A stretch of DNA of 64,000 nt, taken from NCBI RefSeq assembly GCF_001574435.1, contig NZ_LOCN01000022.1, positions 18,793-82,792 of the forward strand. The letters run 5' to 3'. Both the position numbers and the translations under genes were made by a program. Below, one piece after another: positions 53,237 through 63,979 of the stretch; within the stretch, counting starts at the first letter, position 1; every line of letters begins with the position of its first letter. Source of the DNA: Moritella sp. JT01 (GTDB taxonomy: Bacteria > Pseudomonadota > Gammaproteobacteria > Enterobacterales > Moritellaceae). The notes beneath the pieces were generated by a model. That model was not told where the DNA came from and searched no databases. It saw nothing but the letters and a program-made list of their open reading frames with translations.

Positions 53237-54472
53237 TTATTTAGTTACTTGATGCTCTGGATTATATTTATCCATTACTACTGCACAAACAGCATCACCG
53301 GTAATATTCAATGCAGTACGTACCATATCAAAAATACGGTCTAACGCGAATAATAGTGGTAGGCCTTCGATTGGAATACCCGCCGCTAATAATACAGCAA
53401 CTACAAGGAAAGACGGTCCAGGAACACCCGCTTGACCAATCGCACCTAATGTCGATGTGAAGATAATTGCAGCATAAGCAGCCATACCTAATTCAACGTT
53501 AAACATCTGTGCAAAGAACACGGCCACTAGCCCGTAATAAATAGCATTACCACTCATGTTGATCGTCGCACCTAACGGCAATACAAACGATGCCGTTGAG
53601 TTAGCAATTTTTAATTCTTTTTCACATACTTCCAATGTCACTGGCAATGTCGCCATTGATGACGCCGTCGATAATGCTAACGCTTGTGGTTTCTTCATCG
53701 CAGACATGAATTTCAGTACTGGCGTATCAGAGAAGAATTTCACAACAAGTGGGTAGAATATAAAGCCATAGATAATAGTCGCAGCAATATAAACAACAAA
53801 TAGTTTCATTACCACCGCTAGCGCACTAAAACCGAACGTACCAACCGATTCCGCCATCAGGCCAAATACACCAATTGGGGCAATAATCATCACGCAGTTA
53901 ATCATCCAAACGAATGCATCGATAATGGTATTTAAGCCATCCATAATTGGTTTTGCACGTTTACGCTCAACTTTCGTTAACGCAATACCAAAGAAGATAC
54001 TGAATACTAAAATTTGGAGAATGTTACCACTGCTTAACGCACTAAATACGTTAGTGGGGATCATACCAATAATAGTGTCAAATACACCTGGTAGTGCACC
54101 CTGCTCAGCAGTTACAGCAACGAGTCCAACGGCATGTTGAGAGAAATCAACACCAGCGCCCGGTTCAAATACAGTACCCATCACTAACGCTAGTGCGACA
54201 GCAATCGCAGACGTCAACATGAAGAATACAAATGTACCTACACCAATTTTACCAGCAGAAGGACTATCACCTAGATTCGCCGCACCCGCAATAATCGATA
54301 CAGCAACAAGTGGGATCACTAACATTTTGATCAGATTAATGAACAAGGCACCCAATGGCGCAAAAATAGCAGCGCCTTCACCCATAAAGGCACCGACCGC
54401 AGCACCGACAATCATAGCGACTACAACTTGAAATCCAATATTTTTAACTAGACTTTTTTTATCCTTAAGCAA
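53237..54472 (-). CDS. Dicarboxylate/amino-acid:cation symporter (DAACS family)
   Basis: An inner-membrane symporter (411 aa) of the GltP/DctA fold, probably importing glutamate, serine or C4-dicarboxylates with Na+ or H+. About eight helices and two re-entrant loops can be seen; the second half includes the LPLGATINMSGNAIYYGL hairpin and substrate-binding residues in GVPGPSF. The start is TTG at 54472 with AGGAG 6 nt upstream. Substrate cannot be fixed from sequence. Confidence 0.9.
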   Translation of the reverse strand: MLKDKKSLVKNIGFQVVVAMIVGAAVGAFMGEGAAIFAPLGALFINLIKMLVIPLVAVSIIAGAANLGDSPSAGKIGVGTFVFFMLTSAIAVALALVMGTVFEPGAGVDFSQHAVGLVAVTAEQGALPGVFDTIIGMIPTNVFSALSSGNILQILVFSIFFGIALTKVERKRAKPIMDGLNTIIDAFVWMINCVMIIAPIGVFGLMAESVGTFGFSALAVVMKLFVVYIAATIIYGFIFYPLVVKFFSDTPVLKFMSAMKKPQALALSTASSMATLPVTLEVCEKELKIANSTASFVLPLGATINMSGNAIYYGLVAVFFAQMFNVELGMAAYAAIIFTSTLGAIGQAGVPGPSFLVVAVLLAAGIPIEGLPLLFALDRIFDMVRTALNITGDAVCAVVMDKYNPEHQVTK

Positions 54473-54658
54473 AACACTCTCCTAATAAGGCTTTAAGCAA
54501 TACATTATACGTTAACGAAAAACGCGGCGAAGATAACACAGCAAGTTAGCCATAAATGTGATCAAACGCTAACTTTTTAAGTGTATGTTTGCAAAATCGA
54601 TAACAAAGCAGTGTCTTTTTAGGATAAATGATAATCTAGGGGCTAAATCTCCGATCCA

Positions 54659-56686
54659 TCAATCTTGATTAAGTAATGCCATTAATCCACTCACGCGTTC
54701 CGTACGTAATTTAATCGCTTTTTTCAGTACAGTGACGTTGGTAAATATGTCTAGCTTCTCTTTTGCACGGGTAATACCGGTATAAACGAGTTCTCTGGTT
54801 AGCACTGGATTAAAGCGATTTGGTAGTATCATTACCGTATGTCTAAATTCAGAACCTTGCGATTTATGGATCGTCATCGCAAAGACAGTTTGATGTGGCG
54901 GCAATCTGCTCGGTAGAAAAGACTGCACATTACCGTCAGCCATTTCAAAATAAACCCGCATACGATCATCGTCATCTTGCATGCAAATACCAATGTCACC
55001 ATTGTATAAACCAAGGCCATGATCGTTATTGGTGATCATAATCGGTCTACCCGCATACCATTCAGACTTATTTTTACGGATCTTACGCGCCGACTGTAAC
55101 GCCTTTTCGATACGTTGATTTAAACCATGTACACCAAAGTCACCCTCTCTGATCGCAGTTAGAATTTGAAAATCATTAAAACTGCGCAATATTGATTTAG
55201 CTTCGTCTTCGCTCGGTGATACCACAACCTTAGCAAGGTAATCTTGATAACCTTGCTTCGCCATCGTGATTAGCCCGTCGTAAGTTTCTGTCGATAACGG
55301 GTGCAAGTGAATATCATCGTGTTGATTTTCCCAAACACGATCAAATTCATTCAGATCACCTCGATTCACCGCGCCAGCTAAACAGCCAATACCCGATTCG
55401 GCATCAAAACGATAACTCTTACGTAATAAACACAAACTGTCATAAATCGCTGTTGCATCAGAGGCTTGATATTGACTCAGTTCATAATCAGTAATCTTCG
55501 ATAACCAGTTAGCTTGCTCTGCCGAATAACCGGATTCGGCATAGGCACAAATATCGGCCAATACAGAACCCGCTTCTACCGAGGCAAGCTGATCTTTATC
55601 GCCCAACAGTATCAATCGTGCATGCGGTGGTAATGCCGCTAACAACTTTGCCATTAGCGGTAAATCCACCATCGAGGCTTCATCTACAACCAACACATCA
55701 AGATGTAAGGGATTATCTTTATTATGACGAAATGCTTGTCGATTCGGGATAACACCTAATAATCTGTGTATCGTACCCGCTTGCTCGGGGATAAGATCCG
55801 CGACGCTAACGTGTAAATCGAGTTTACCTTTGGCACCCGCAATCGATTCAGTTAACCGTGCAGCGGCTTTACCCGTTGGCGCTACAAGTTTAATGGTTAA
55901 CGCTTGTTGCGCTAATAATCCCTGTTCGATTAATAACGCTAATAACTTGGTTACTGTGGTGGTTTTACCTGTACCCGGTCCCCCGGAGATAACTGAAAAG
56001 TGACGCGTAGCAGCAACCGCCACCGATAATTTTTGCCAGTTTAAGCAGTATGCTTCAGGTATTAAACTATCCAATGCATGTAATTCTTGGGCATTTTTAG
56101 CCGTGAGTAATACCTGCTCAACATCCTGCCAACTAATCCGGCCTTTCTTCACCACATCAAGATATTTAGCCACAAATGCTTGCGCACTAAAATTGGCTTC
56201 TCGTTCTTTGGCGAGTATAGGAAATAGGAAACCATAATCACGCTTGAACAAACGATTTAGACTGGCGCTTAAATCGGGTTGCTGACTTTGTTTTGCTAAG
56301 TCTTTTAATTGCTGCGCCACTTGTAACTCGTAAGCCCAGTATCGCTGTAAATATAATTTATTGGCATCGTTCACAAACTGTAGCGGAGCCGACTCACCAA
56401 CCACCACCGAATTTGCTAATAATGTCGGCCAAGTAGTGCTACGACTCGGTACTTCAGCGAGTAACAGATGTGAACGGGTTAAATTCAAATCAAACAACGC
56501 ATTGCTGTCTATATTTTTTAAATCAATACAGACATGCCCTTTGCCCAGTTGATAACTGGTTAAGCAAGCTAATAAAATAATAGCGGGATCAGATTCATAA
56601 TTACTGATAAAACGAGCAAACTGGTAATCCAATTGACGAATTTTATTTTCGTTAGCTAATTCTTTGAGACAATGAAGTACACTCAT
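54659..56686 (-). CDS. recD: Exodeoxyribonuclease V subunit RecD
   Basis: The 5'-3' motor subunit of RecBCD (675 aa). Helicase motifs are in order: Walker A GGPGTGKTTT, VLVVDEASMVD, LGDKDQL and a C-terminal TIHKSQGSEF. Its ATG overlaps the recB TGA by four bases. It is the last gene of recCBD. Length is slightly above E. coli RecD. Confidence 0.96.
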   Translation of the reverse strand: MSVLHCLKELANENKIRQLDYQFARFISNYESDPAIILLACLTSYQLGKGHVCIDLKNIDSNALFDLNLTRSHLLLAEVPSRSTTWPTLLANSVVVGESAPLQFVNDANKLYLQRYWAYELQVAQQLKDLAKQSQQPDLSASLNRLFKRDYGFLFPILAKEREANFSAQAFVAKYLDVVKKGRISWQDVEQVLLTAKNAQELHALDSLIPEAYCLNWQKLSVAVAATRHFSVISGGPGTGKTTTVTKLLALLIEQGLLAQQALTIKLVAPTGKAAARLTESIAGAKGKLDLHVSVADLIPEQAGTIHRLLGVIPNRQAFRHNKDNPLHLDVLVVDEASMVDLPLMAKLLAALPPHARLILLGDKDQLASVEAGSVLADICAYAESGYSAEQANWLSKITDYELSQYQASDATAIYDSLCLLRKSYRFDAESGIGCLAGAVNRGDLNEFDRVWENQHDDIHLHPLSTETYDGLITMAKQGYQDYLAKVVVSPSEDEAKSILRSFNDFQILTAIREGDFGVHGLNQRIEKALQSARKIRKNKSEWYAGRPIMITNNDHGLGLYNGDIGICMQDDDDRMRVYFEMADGNVQSFLPSRLPPHQTVFAMTIHKSQGSEFRHTVMILPNRFNPVLTRELVYTGITRAKEKLDIFTNVTVLKKAIKLRTERVSGLMALLNQD

Positions 56687-59600
56687 GATGCGAGTTCTCC
56701 TAAAAATAAGTCATCTAACTGCATAACAAAGTCGTGTGATGGTTTAGTGAAGAATACGCCATATTGATCACCCGTTTCGACTTGCATGCCACGTAAGAAC
56801 AAATAATAAACGCCACCGAAATGTTGCTCATAATTGTAATCTGGAATACGTGAACGTAAGAAACGGTGTAACGCTAAGGTATACAGTTGGTACTGCAGTT
56901 CATATCTGTGCTCAATCATCACCTGATTAATCGCACCAAAGGTATAATCTACTTGGCTGTCACCTAAATGATTCGATTTATAATCCAGCACGTAATAACG
57001 CCCTTCATAAACAAACACCAGATCGATAAAACCTTTTAACATGCCACTCACTTGCTGAAAATCAAGTTCACCAGCCTGCTGAGAAAGACCATCATGCTGC
57101 TTTATCAAGGTATTTAAATCATCACAGTTAAGCGATGAAATTGGCATAAAGAATTCCATCTCCACTTTTTTCTGGGTGGGCGTTAACTGACGTAAACTAA
57201 AACCATCCTGCAATGGACAATCCAGTACTTGGTTAACCAGTTCAAGTAATACTGGCAGCCAAGCTAAGTCATACCCTTCGCGCTCGAGCAGTTGTAATAT
57301 TTGCTCGGTGAGTATGTCTTCGTCAACATTGGCAAAATCAATATGTTCAAACACCGAATGCAATAAAGTCCCGGCCGCAGCACCACGTGGGAAACTAAAA
57401 ATATCCCAACTTATTTCCTGTTCATCTTCTTTTTCGGTATCCACTTCGGCATCGAATCCCGGTAATTCTAGCGATGCATCATAACTAGCATGACGGTTAC
57501 CATGACTATGGCGAGACAATGCAGAATAACTCGTTACCCACCAATTTTTACTAATCGGGTTTGTCATCGTCTTAGCTTGATAAACCACAGGCGGCGCAAC
57601 GATGGGTTGATAAACATCTACCGCCGCTAACGGTGGAGATACTACATCAACACAAGTCTGCTGTTCGGCAAGTTTTTCGATACAGGCTTTAAATTCAGTA
57701 TCTTTACACTCTTCGCCTTGCTGTAATAAATATCCCATCGCATTTAAGTGCATTTTATTATGAGAATTACCCATTTTAACCGCACCTAAGCCTAGCCAAG
57801 TCGCATAAACACCCCGCGTTAATGCCACATATAACAGACGAAGATCTTCAGCGAGACGTTCTTGGTCAGCTTGTTCTTTCGCGGTCTCTAACGCTTCTTC
57901 ATCATCTAAATCAAGATGTACATAAGTATGACCATCTTGGTGATAAAGTGGTGTTGATGCTTGTCTTGTCGCACAAATAAACGGCAGGAATACTAAGTTA
58001 TATTCCAACCCTTTTGATTTATGGATCGTCACTACCTGTACGAGATCGGCTTCACTTTCTAAACGAACCAACTGCTCTTGCGCATCACTATTTGGGTTTT
58101 CAATTTTTTCACCAAACCAGCGGAACAGACTATACTCGCCATCTAATTCCAAACTCGCTTCTTGCAGTAATTCGCCCAAATGCAGAACATCAGTCAAACG
58201 TCTATCACCACCTTGCCCTGAGAGCATGATCGCGGCAATATTTTGCTGATTAAGTAACAATCTTAATGCCGGTAAAAATCCTTGCCACTGTAGGGTATTT
58301 TGATATTGCTTAAATTCCGCAACGGTTTGTTCCCAGACTTTTTCATCATTACTCAGCTGGTCTAACTCTATCGCAGGTTTTTCAAAAATAGCGGTCGCTA
58401 ATGCCGCTCGTAATAAACCTTCATCTTCTGGATTCAAAATAGCAGCAAAAATATGATACAACTCGCGCGCTTCACGGGTTGCGAATACACTTTCACGGTT
58501 CGACATATATACACTAGGGACAGATAAAGCATCAAGCTGGTCACGCACTAACTTAGCTTCCGCCCCCGTTCGCACAAGAACAGCAATATCACCCGCTTTA
58601 ACGGCCCGACCAGATAAGATCGCGTTACCTTGCTGCGCATCTGTTAATAATGTCGCGATCTGATTAGCGGTCGCTTTGGCATAGACTTGTTGATAGAGGC
58701 CCTTGGTCATATTTTTCTGACCTTCTTCTTCGTGTAACCAAAGCTGTAACGCTGCAGGTTCAACACCATTCAATAACAAAGGTTTGCTTTTACCTTGCGA
58801 TTCAACAGGCTGAAAACTAATACTGTCTTCATAAATGAAAGGTTTATTGGCATGCCCAAACACACGGTTTACCGCACTGACCATCGCAGTCGAAGAACGC
58901 CAGTTTTTAGCTAAGGTATAATGATCATCAACATTTTCACGTGCTTGCATATAGGTAAAAATATCTGCGCCACGGAAACTATAAATAGCTTGTTTCGGAT
59001 CACCAATCATAAATAAACCAGCACCATCTTGTTTACCGTAGATAGTATTAAAAATATCGTATTGCTGCTGATCGGTATCTTGGAATTCATCAATCATGGC
59101 AATCGGATATTGGCTGCGAATACATTCAGCTAAACTCGCAGCTTGATCGCCCACTAATGCTTCAGATAATCCCGACAACAGATCATCAAAAGACAATAGC
59201 TGTGATTGATTTTTGGTTTTCATCACACGAGCACGCACGTACTCAACCGCTTTCACAATAAAACAATCTTTAAGTGATAATGGCTGTGTTAATAAAGTGT
59301 CGATATCACTAAACACTTGATGCTCTGGCGGTTGTTTACCTTTTTTCGTTTTAGCGGTTAAAGCATGCTGGGCAAATTTAACGATACTATCAGGTAAGTC
59401 ATTTTGCTTAGTTTCTGATTGCGACCAACTGAGCATTTCATTTAGCCACTTTGCCACGCTAGCAACACGATAACTATTGCCATTCAAGTTACCCGCTTGA
59501 ATTAATTCACAGAGGTCACTGGCATTTGTAAACCATGCGTCTTTGACCTGCTGAATCGATAAAATTAATTTATCATAACTCTGCTCAATATCATCGCTGC

Positions 59601-60255
59601 CGGTTTTAGCAATAAACTCGATATCGGTATTAGATAAGTACCCCGAAATATCTCGCAGCAGTGCTTGTGGTGAGGACCAAAAGCTATGCACCATATCAAT
59701 CATACCGTCTTTATAACGATAGAAATGACTACGCCAAAAATCAGCAATAGCATTAAATTTTAGCTGCGATTCATCAGTAATAAATTCGCTTTCAAATAAT
59801 GCCCCGGACTCAAATGCATTTTGCTTCAGCATACGCTGACAAAAGCCATGAATGGTATAAATAGCCGCTTCATCCATCTGCCTTTCTGCAGCCAATAATG
59901 ATTTAGCACAACGCGCATAATCCTGATCCTGGGTATCAGCCAGTAACAGACTAATCACCGGATCATCACTATAGCCAATACTAAAGGCAATACGTGCTTG
60001 ATGAATACGAGCCCGAATACGATCACGTAATTCAGCCGTTGCCGCTTCTGTAAATGTTACTACCAATATTTGATCGACATTTAATGCTTCAATTTGACCT
60101 TCTTTGTTATAAGCATTATCGCCGCCATGACCCAATAATAAGCGCAAATATAAACTGGCAATGGTAAACGTTTTACCTGTGCCTGCAGATGCTTCGATCA
60201 AACGCTCACCATAGAGGGGGAAGGTCATCGCATTAAGGATATTTACGTCAGCCAT
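56683..60255 (-). CDS. recB: Exodeoxyribonuclease V subunit RecB
   Basis: The 3'-5' helicase and nuclease subunit (1190 aa). Walker A is EASAGTGKT near the N-terminus, the DEFQDTDQQQ motif and VTIHKSKGLEYN follow, and the C-terminal nuclease site reads LDYKSNHLG with the metal-binding Asp and catalytic Lys. Start and stop overlap both neighbours (TAATG with recC, ATGA with recD). The complex resects double-strand ends and loads RecA at Chi. Confidence 0.97.
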   Translation of the reverse strand: MADVNILNAMTFPLYGERLIEASAGTGKTFTIASLYLRLLLGHGGDNAYNKEGQIEALNVDQILVVTFTEAATAELRDRIRARIHQARIAFSIGYSDDPVISLLLADTQDQDYARCAKSLLAAERQMDEAAIYTIHGFCQRMLKQNAFESGALFESEFITDESQLKFNAIADFWRSHFYRYKDGMIDMVHSFWSSPQALLRDISGYLSNTDIEFIAKTGSDDIEQSYDKLILSIQQVKDAWFTNASDLCELIQAGNLNGNSYRVASVAKWLNEMLSWSQSETKQNDLPDSIVKFAQHALTAKTKKGKQPPEHQVFSDIDTLLTQPLSLKDCFIVKAVEYVRARVMKTKNQSQLLSFDDLLSGLSEALVGDQAASLAECIRSQYPIAMIDEFQDTDQQQYDIFNTIYGKQDGAGLFMIGDPKQAIYSFRGADIFTYMQARENVDDHYTLAKNWRSSTAMVSAVNRVFGHANKPFIYEDSISFQPVESQGKSKPLLLNGVEPAALQLWLHEEEGQKNMTKGLYQQVYAKATANQIATLLTDAQQGNAILSGRAVKAGDIAVLVRTGAEAKLVRDQLDALSVPSVYMSNRESVFATREARELYHIFAAILNPEDEGLLRAALATAIFEKPAIELDQLSNDEKVWEQTVAEFKQYQNTLQWQGFLPALRLLLNQQNIAAIMLSGQGGDRRLTDVLHLGELLQEASLELDGEYSLFRWFGEKIENPNSDAQEQLVRLESEADLVQVVTIHKSKGLEYNLVFLPFICATRQASTPLYHQDGHTYVHLDLDDEEALETAKEQADQERLAEDLRLLYVALTRGVYATWLGLGAVKMGNSHNKMHLNAMGYLLQQGEECKDTEFKACIEKLAEQQTCVDVVSPPLAAVDVYQPIVAPPVVYQAKTMTNPISKNWWVTSYSALSRHSHGNRHASYDASLELPGFDAEVDTEKEDEQEISWDIFSFPRGAAAGTLLHSVFEHIDFANVDEDILTEQILQLLEREGYDLAWLPVLLELVNQVLDCPLQDGFSLRQLTPTQKKVEMEFFMPISSLNCDDLNTLIKQHDGLSQQAGELDFQQVSGMLKGFIDLVFVYEGRYYVLDYKSNHLGDSQVDYTFGAINQVMIEHRYELQYQLYTLALHRFLRSRIPDYNYEQHFGGVYYLFLRGMQVETGDQYGVFFTKPSHDFVMQLDDLFLGELAS

Positions 60256-63200
60256 TATTCAGCATCCTCTAGGTATTCAAATATTGGAAATAACACCGAC
60301 TCTGAAGACGCAGACATTAATGTATATACCTCATCATTTAAGCGTGGAAAACTACGTTGTAAATAGTCATCGGCATTTTCACCCATACGGTTATAGCCAC
60401 CTTCGAAATTCAATATAGCTTCCGACCTTAATTTATAATCATCAGGCTCTGCGGTTGTACATTTAGTTTTTGCCCAACCCCAGCCAGTTTTAGGGAATAA
60501 CGCCAAAGGCTGGCAGCAGCCATCGTTATAAACCTCAAATAATTGAAATAGTAATTCTCTCGCCCGAGATTGCTCAATGACTCTAAGTCGTTGCACAACT
60601 GGTTTACCCGCCGCTAAGTGGACAAGCGTTGTCGCTACTGGATTTTTAATACTAATACAGAAACATAAATGCTCCAGCCAAACTTGCAGGTAATCCTTAC
60701 CGTTAAAACCACTCGGTTTATGTCGTACTAAACCACCGTTATATATTTGCTTTAACCAACCAACTAAACGCCCTGAAACCAAAGGAATATCGACTTCGAG
60801 ATCATCATTATTGTTGGTTAATAACGGCATTAATACCTGAGCAAGTTGATTTACAGTGCTCACTTCTTTATCCAGCGAGATCTGCCCAAACCGACCAAGT
60901 GGTAAACGTCCAGAGGCAACCAAGCGTTCAGTCACCAGACTAATGTCGCCACCCATCAATTCAGTTTCCAACAATTGCGCTTTAAGGTGATATTTTTCTA
61001 AATTATCAACATCAAAAGGTTCGTCATCAAGCACATCAAGACTGGCCTGATTAAAATAAACTTTTAAACGTCGGTTAAAGAAGTACTTAGTCGGATGGCG
61101 ATAAAAACGTAATAGTTCAGCTAACTCTACCTCTTGCATATCATCATTGGGGATTAACGCAGGCAGCGGTTCCGTCAGAAATTGTCTTAATTCTTCAGTA
61201 GGGGCGAGCGCAGGTAGCCACTCTTTGGCAAAAGAACAAGGTGCTTCAGGATTAAAATAACGTGCATCAAATGGCTGTAAAGCATGCTGCTGAATGAGAT
61301 GTATTAATAATTTTTTCGCGGATTCATCTGGCGACAAGTCCTCATCACCGGTAATACAAAAACTTTGCTGACAATACTGTAATAATTCAGTTATTAACAC
61401 TGATGGCAGACGTTCACTCTTATCGCGAATACTACTGCCAATATAGCTGATATATAATTTACTTTGGGCTGAAATCAACGCTTCCAAAAATAAATAACGG
61501 TCATCATCACGGCGACTACGATCCCCCTGTTTATGATCGTTAGCCATTAAATCAAAACCCATTGGCGGAATTGAGCGTGGATAAACACCATCATTCATAC
61601 CAAGCAAACAGATAACTTTAAACGGAATTGAACGCATCGGCATTAGGGTACAGAAGTTAATTTGACCCGCGAGAAATTTTTGACTAGCACCGGCTTGTGA
61701 TAACGCATTATTTAAATAATCACGTAATACTAACGGAGTGATTTGTTTGTCATAACTGGCACTTTTTAATTGCTCATCTAAATGTGAAAAAGCATCTCGA
61801 ATCATTTTTATTGATTGCTCATCATCCACATCAATTTTATAAAAACTATCTATCAGCGTATTACCTAACTTGATCCAGTCTGCTATCGATTTCGGATCTT
61901 GTAATGACGTAAGACTATCTAATAATGTTTCAATAAAGTGAGCTAATTTACCGAGTAGTTCAGCTTCAATCCCCTGCACTTCTTGATAAGGCAATATGCC
62001 TTGATAAATATCATCACCACCATAAGCGTAACCTAGCAGCATACGATGTAAGCCAAATAGCCAAGTATTTTGTTTCATCCCCGGTAAGTCAAAACGCGTT
62101 GCATCATCTTCATCTAAACCCCAGCGAATACCAGATTCATCAATCCATTGACGTAATCGGTTAAACTCATCAGGCGTAATAGCAAAACGAGCCAGTACCG
62201 CAGGTACTTCTAATAACGACAATAATTCAGATACGTTACAACGTGATAAAGGTAGAGCCAGTAATTGTAAAAAGCTGAGTAAAATAGGATTATCATACTG
62301 CGCGCCACTATCTGAGATAGAAAATGGAATATACCGTTCATCATAACGGTCCATCGCACCAAACACGGCTTGGATATAAGGACTGTAACCATTTACATCA
62401 GGCATCATGATAACCACATCTCGGGGATTAAGATCTGGATTCTCCGAAAACATAGTGAGCAAATTATTATGTAATATTTCTATTTCTCGCATTGGACTAT
62501 GACAGCTGTGTAGTTCAAGTGAAGTGTCTGCAGGATTAATAGGGAGTTTATAACGACTATCGCGTGTATTGGCATCCTGTTGCGAAACATTAAACTCTGC
62601 CATACTGCGATCAGCCAAATCTAAAATATCGCGCTGAATACTTGCAAGTAGTCCATCATCGGTCGGTTCCACAAAAACATCTAACTCCTGACAACCAAAA
62701 CCCGTCAATAACGCTAAATTATCGCGACCAAGTTTACCCATAGACGCGAGTAGTGGATTACCCACTTTAAATGCGTCATCTTCATCAAAGAGAGCGCGAA
62801 CAGTTTGTTCATCATTAGCGCTCACTTTATCACTCATACCAAGGCTCTCATTGTTATGGTTAACCATAGTACGTTGCTTTAACAGCCATTTAGGGTCTAT
62901 CAGATCACCCCAGTACAAGCGACAAGGGTTCGATAACATAAAGTGTATTTCAGTATGCATACCAAGTGCTTGTAATGCATCTAAATAACGCGGTGGTAAT
63001 GCAGATACCCCGAATACAAATATACGTTCAGGTAGCAGCTTTGCATCAAAAGTCGAACTATTCAGACGGGCGATAAATTGATCATATAAGTTGGCACGGT
63101 GATAATGAGATTGGCCCAACGCGTCTGTTTTAGCAACTAATTCACGCCATAGTAATGGCTGCCAAGGATGAGTATCGGCATGCATATTATCACCACCTTC

Positions 63201-63647
63201 CCATCCCGCGATCCACTCAGGTCGGTACACTAAATATTGGTCAAACGTGTCCGATATTTTTTGGCAGAGTTGAAATAAGCGGTAATCATCTTGATCATCC
63301 GCTAAATAATGCTTTAACGATTCGAATTCAGGTAGCACTAACAACTCAGGAAGTATTAACATTAACTTCCAAGACATAGCCTCTTTATTAAATGCACTTT
63401 TGTCGGGAATGTCAGGCAATACCTTTTGGAACATCTTCCAAATAAAAGAAGCAGGTAATGGAAAGGTAATATTAGCCGATATGCCCATCGACTTTGCCAA
63501 CTCCATTTTCACCCATTGCGCCATACCTGGACTTTGAACCAAAACTTGCTCTTCGACAAAAGGGTCGGCAAGTGGATCTTTCGCAATAAAGTGAGCCATT
63601 AGCTCTTTTAAAATATCTAATTGATTCGAATGATAAAGATTAAACAC
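60255..63647 (-). CDS. recC: Exodeoxyribonuclease V subunit RecC
   Basis: The Chi-recognising subunit (1130 aa), a helicase-like fold without working ATPase motifs. The start is GTG at 63647 with GGAG 5 nt upstream. The family N-terminus (MFNLYHSNQLDILKEL) and LMPMRSIPFKVICLLGMNDGVYPR are clear. It leads the recCBD operon; ptrA, which separates recC and recB in E. coli, is absent, as in many marine gammaproteobacteria. Confidence 0.96.
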   Translation of the reverse strand: MFNLYHSNQLDILKELMAHFIAKDPLADPFVEEQVLVQSPGMAQWVKMELAKSMGISANITFPLPASFIWKMFQKVLPDIPDKSAFNKEAMSWKLMLILPELLVLPEFESLKHYLADDQDDYRLFQLCQKISDTFDQYLVYRPEWIAGWEGGDNMHADTHPWQPLLWRELVAKTDALGQSHYHRANLYDQFIARLNSSTFDAKLLPERIFVFGVSALPPRYLDALQALGMHTEIHFMLSNPCRLYWGDLIDPKWLLKQRTMVNHNNESLGMSDKVSANDEQTVRALFDEDDAFKVGNPLLASMGKLGRDNLALLTGFGCQELDVFVEPTDDGLLASIQRDILDLADRSMAEFNVSQQDANTRDSRYKLPINPADTSLELHSCHSPMREIEILHNNLLTMFSENPDLNPRDVVIMMPDVNGYSPYIQAVFGAMDRYDERYIPFSISDSGAQYDNPILLSFLQLLALPLSRCNVSELLSLLEVPAVLARFAITPDEFNRLRQWIDESGIRWGLDEDDATRFDLPGMKQNTWLFGLHRMLLGYAYGGDDIYQGILPYQEVQGIEAELLGKLAHFIETLLDSLTSLQDPKSIADWIKLGNTLIDSFYKIDVDDEQSIKMIRDAFSHLDEQLKSASYDKQITPLVLRDYLNNALSQAGASQKFLAGQINFCTLMPMRSIPFKVICLLGMNDGVYPRSIPPMGFDLMANDHKQGDRSRRDDDRYLFLEALISAQSKLYISYIGSSIRDKSERLPSVLITELLQYCQQSFCITGDEDLSPDESAKKLLIHLIQQHALQPFDARYFNPEAPCSFAKEWLPALAPTEELRQFLTEPLPALIPNDDMQEVELAELLRFYRHPTKYFFNRRLKVYFNQASLDVLDDEPFDVDNLEKYHLKAQLLETELMGGDISLVTERLVASGRLPLGRFGQISLDKEVSTVNQLAQVLMPLLTNNNDDLEVDIPLVSGRLVGWLKQIYNGGLVRHKPSGFNGKDYLQVWLEHLCFCISIKNPVATTLVHLAAGKPVVQRLRVIEQSRARELLFQLFEVYNDGCCQPLALFPKTGWGWAKTKCTTAEPDDYKLRSEAILNFEGGYNRMGENADDYLQRSFPRLNDEVYTLMSASSESVLFPIFEYLEDAE

Positions 63648-63832
63648 GGTAACTCCAGACTAATAACCTACTGGAATTGTGGAGCATACGAACTCACTAT
63701 GCAATGTAGAAAAAACGACATGCTGGTTTTTGCGACAGAAATATGAAAACGTACTCCCAGATGAAACTAAAAGCGCAAAGATTAACGGTTTTTATCATTT
63801 AAATGGTAAACATTGCTAACCCCAAACACACA

Positions 63833-63856
63833 AAAGCCAGCCGTAGGCTGGTTTTT
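63833..63856. terminator. Hairpin terminator upstream of recC
   Basis: AAAGCCAGCC and GGCTGGTTTTT form a stem with a 3-nt GTA loop, with A-tract before and T-tract after, so either strand could use it. Confidence 0.75.
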
Positions 63857-63948
63857 ATTGTCTGTAATTTTTTATGTTCAGCTGCTTAAACTCGTGATCT
63901 TTAATTCCAACTCGCAGTAATCACATCACAGCCGTAAATTACAGACAC

Positions 63949-63979
63949 AAAAAAGCCGATACCATTGCTGATATCGGCT
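63949..63979 (-). terminator. Terminator for a gene beyond the right edge
   Basis: On the minus strand AGCCGATA pairs with TATCGGCT and is followed by six T, which is the polarity for a minus-strand gene located right of the window. Confidence 0.72.
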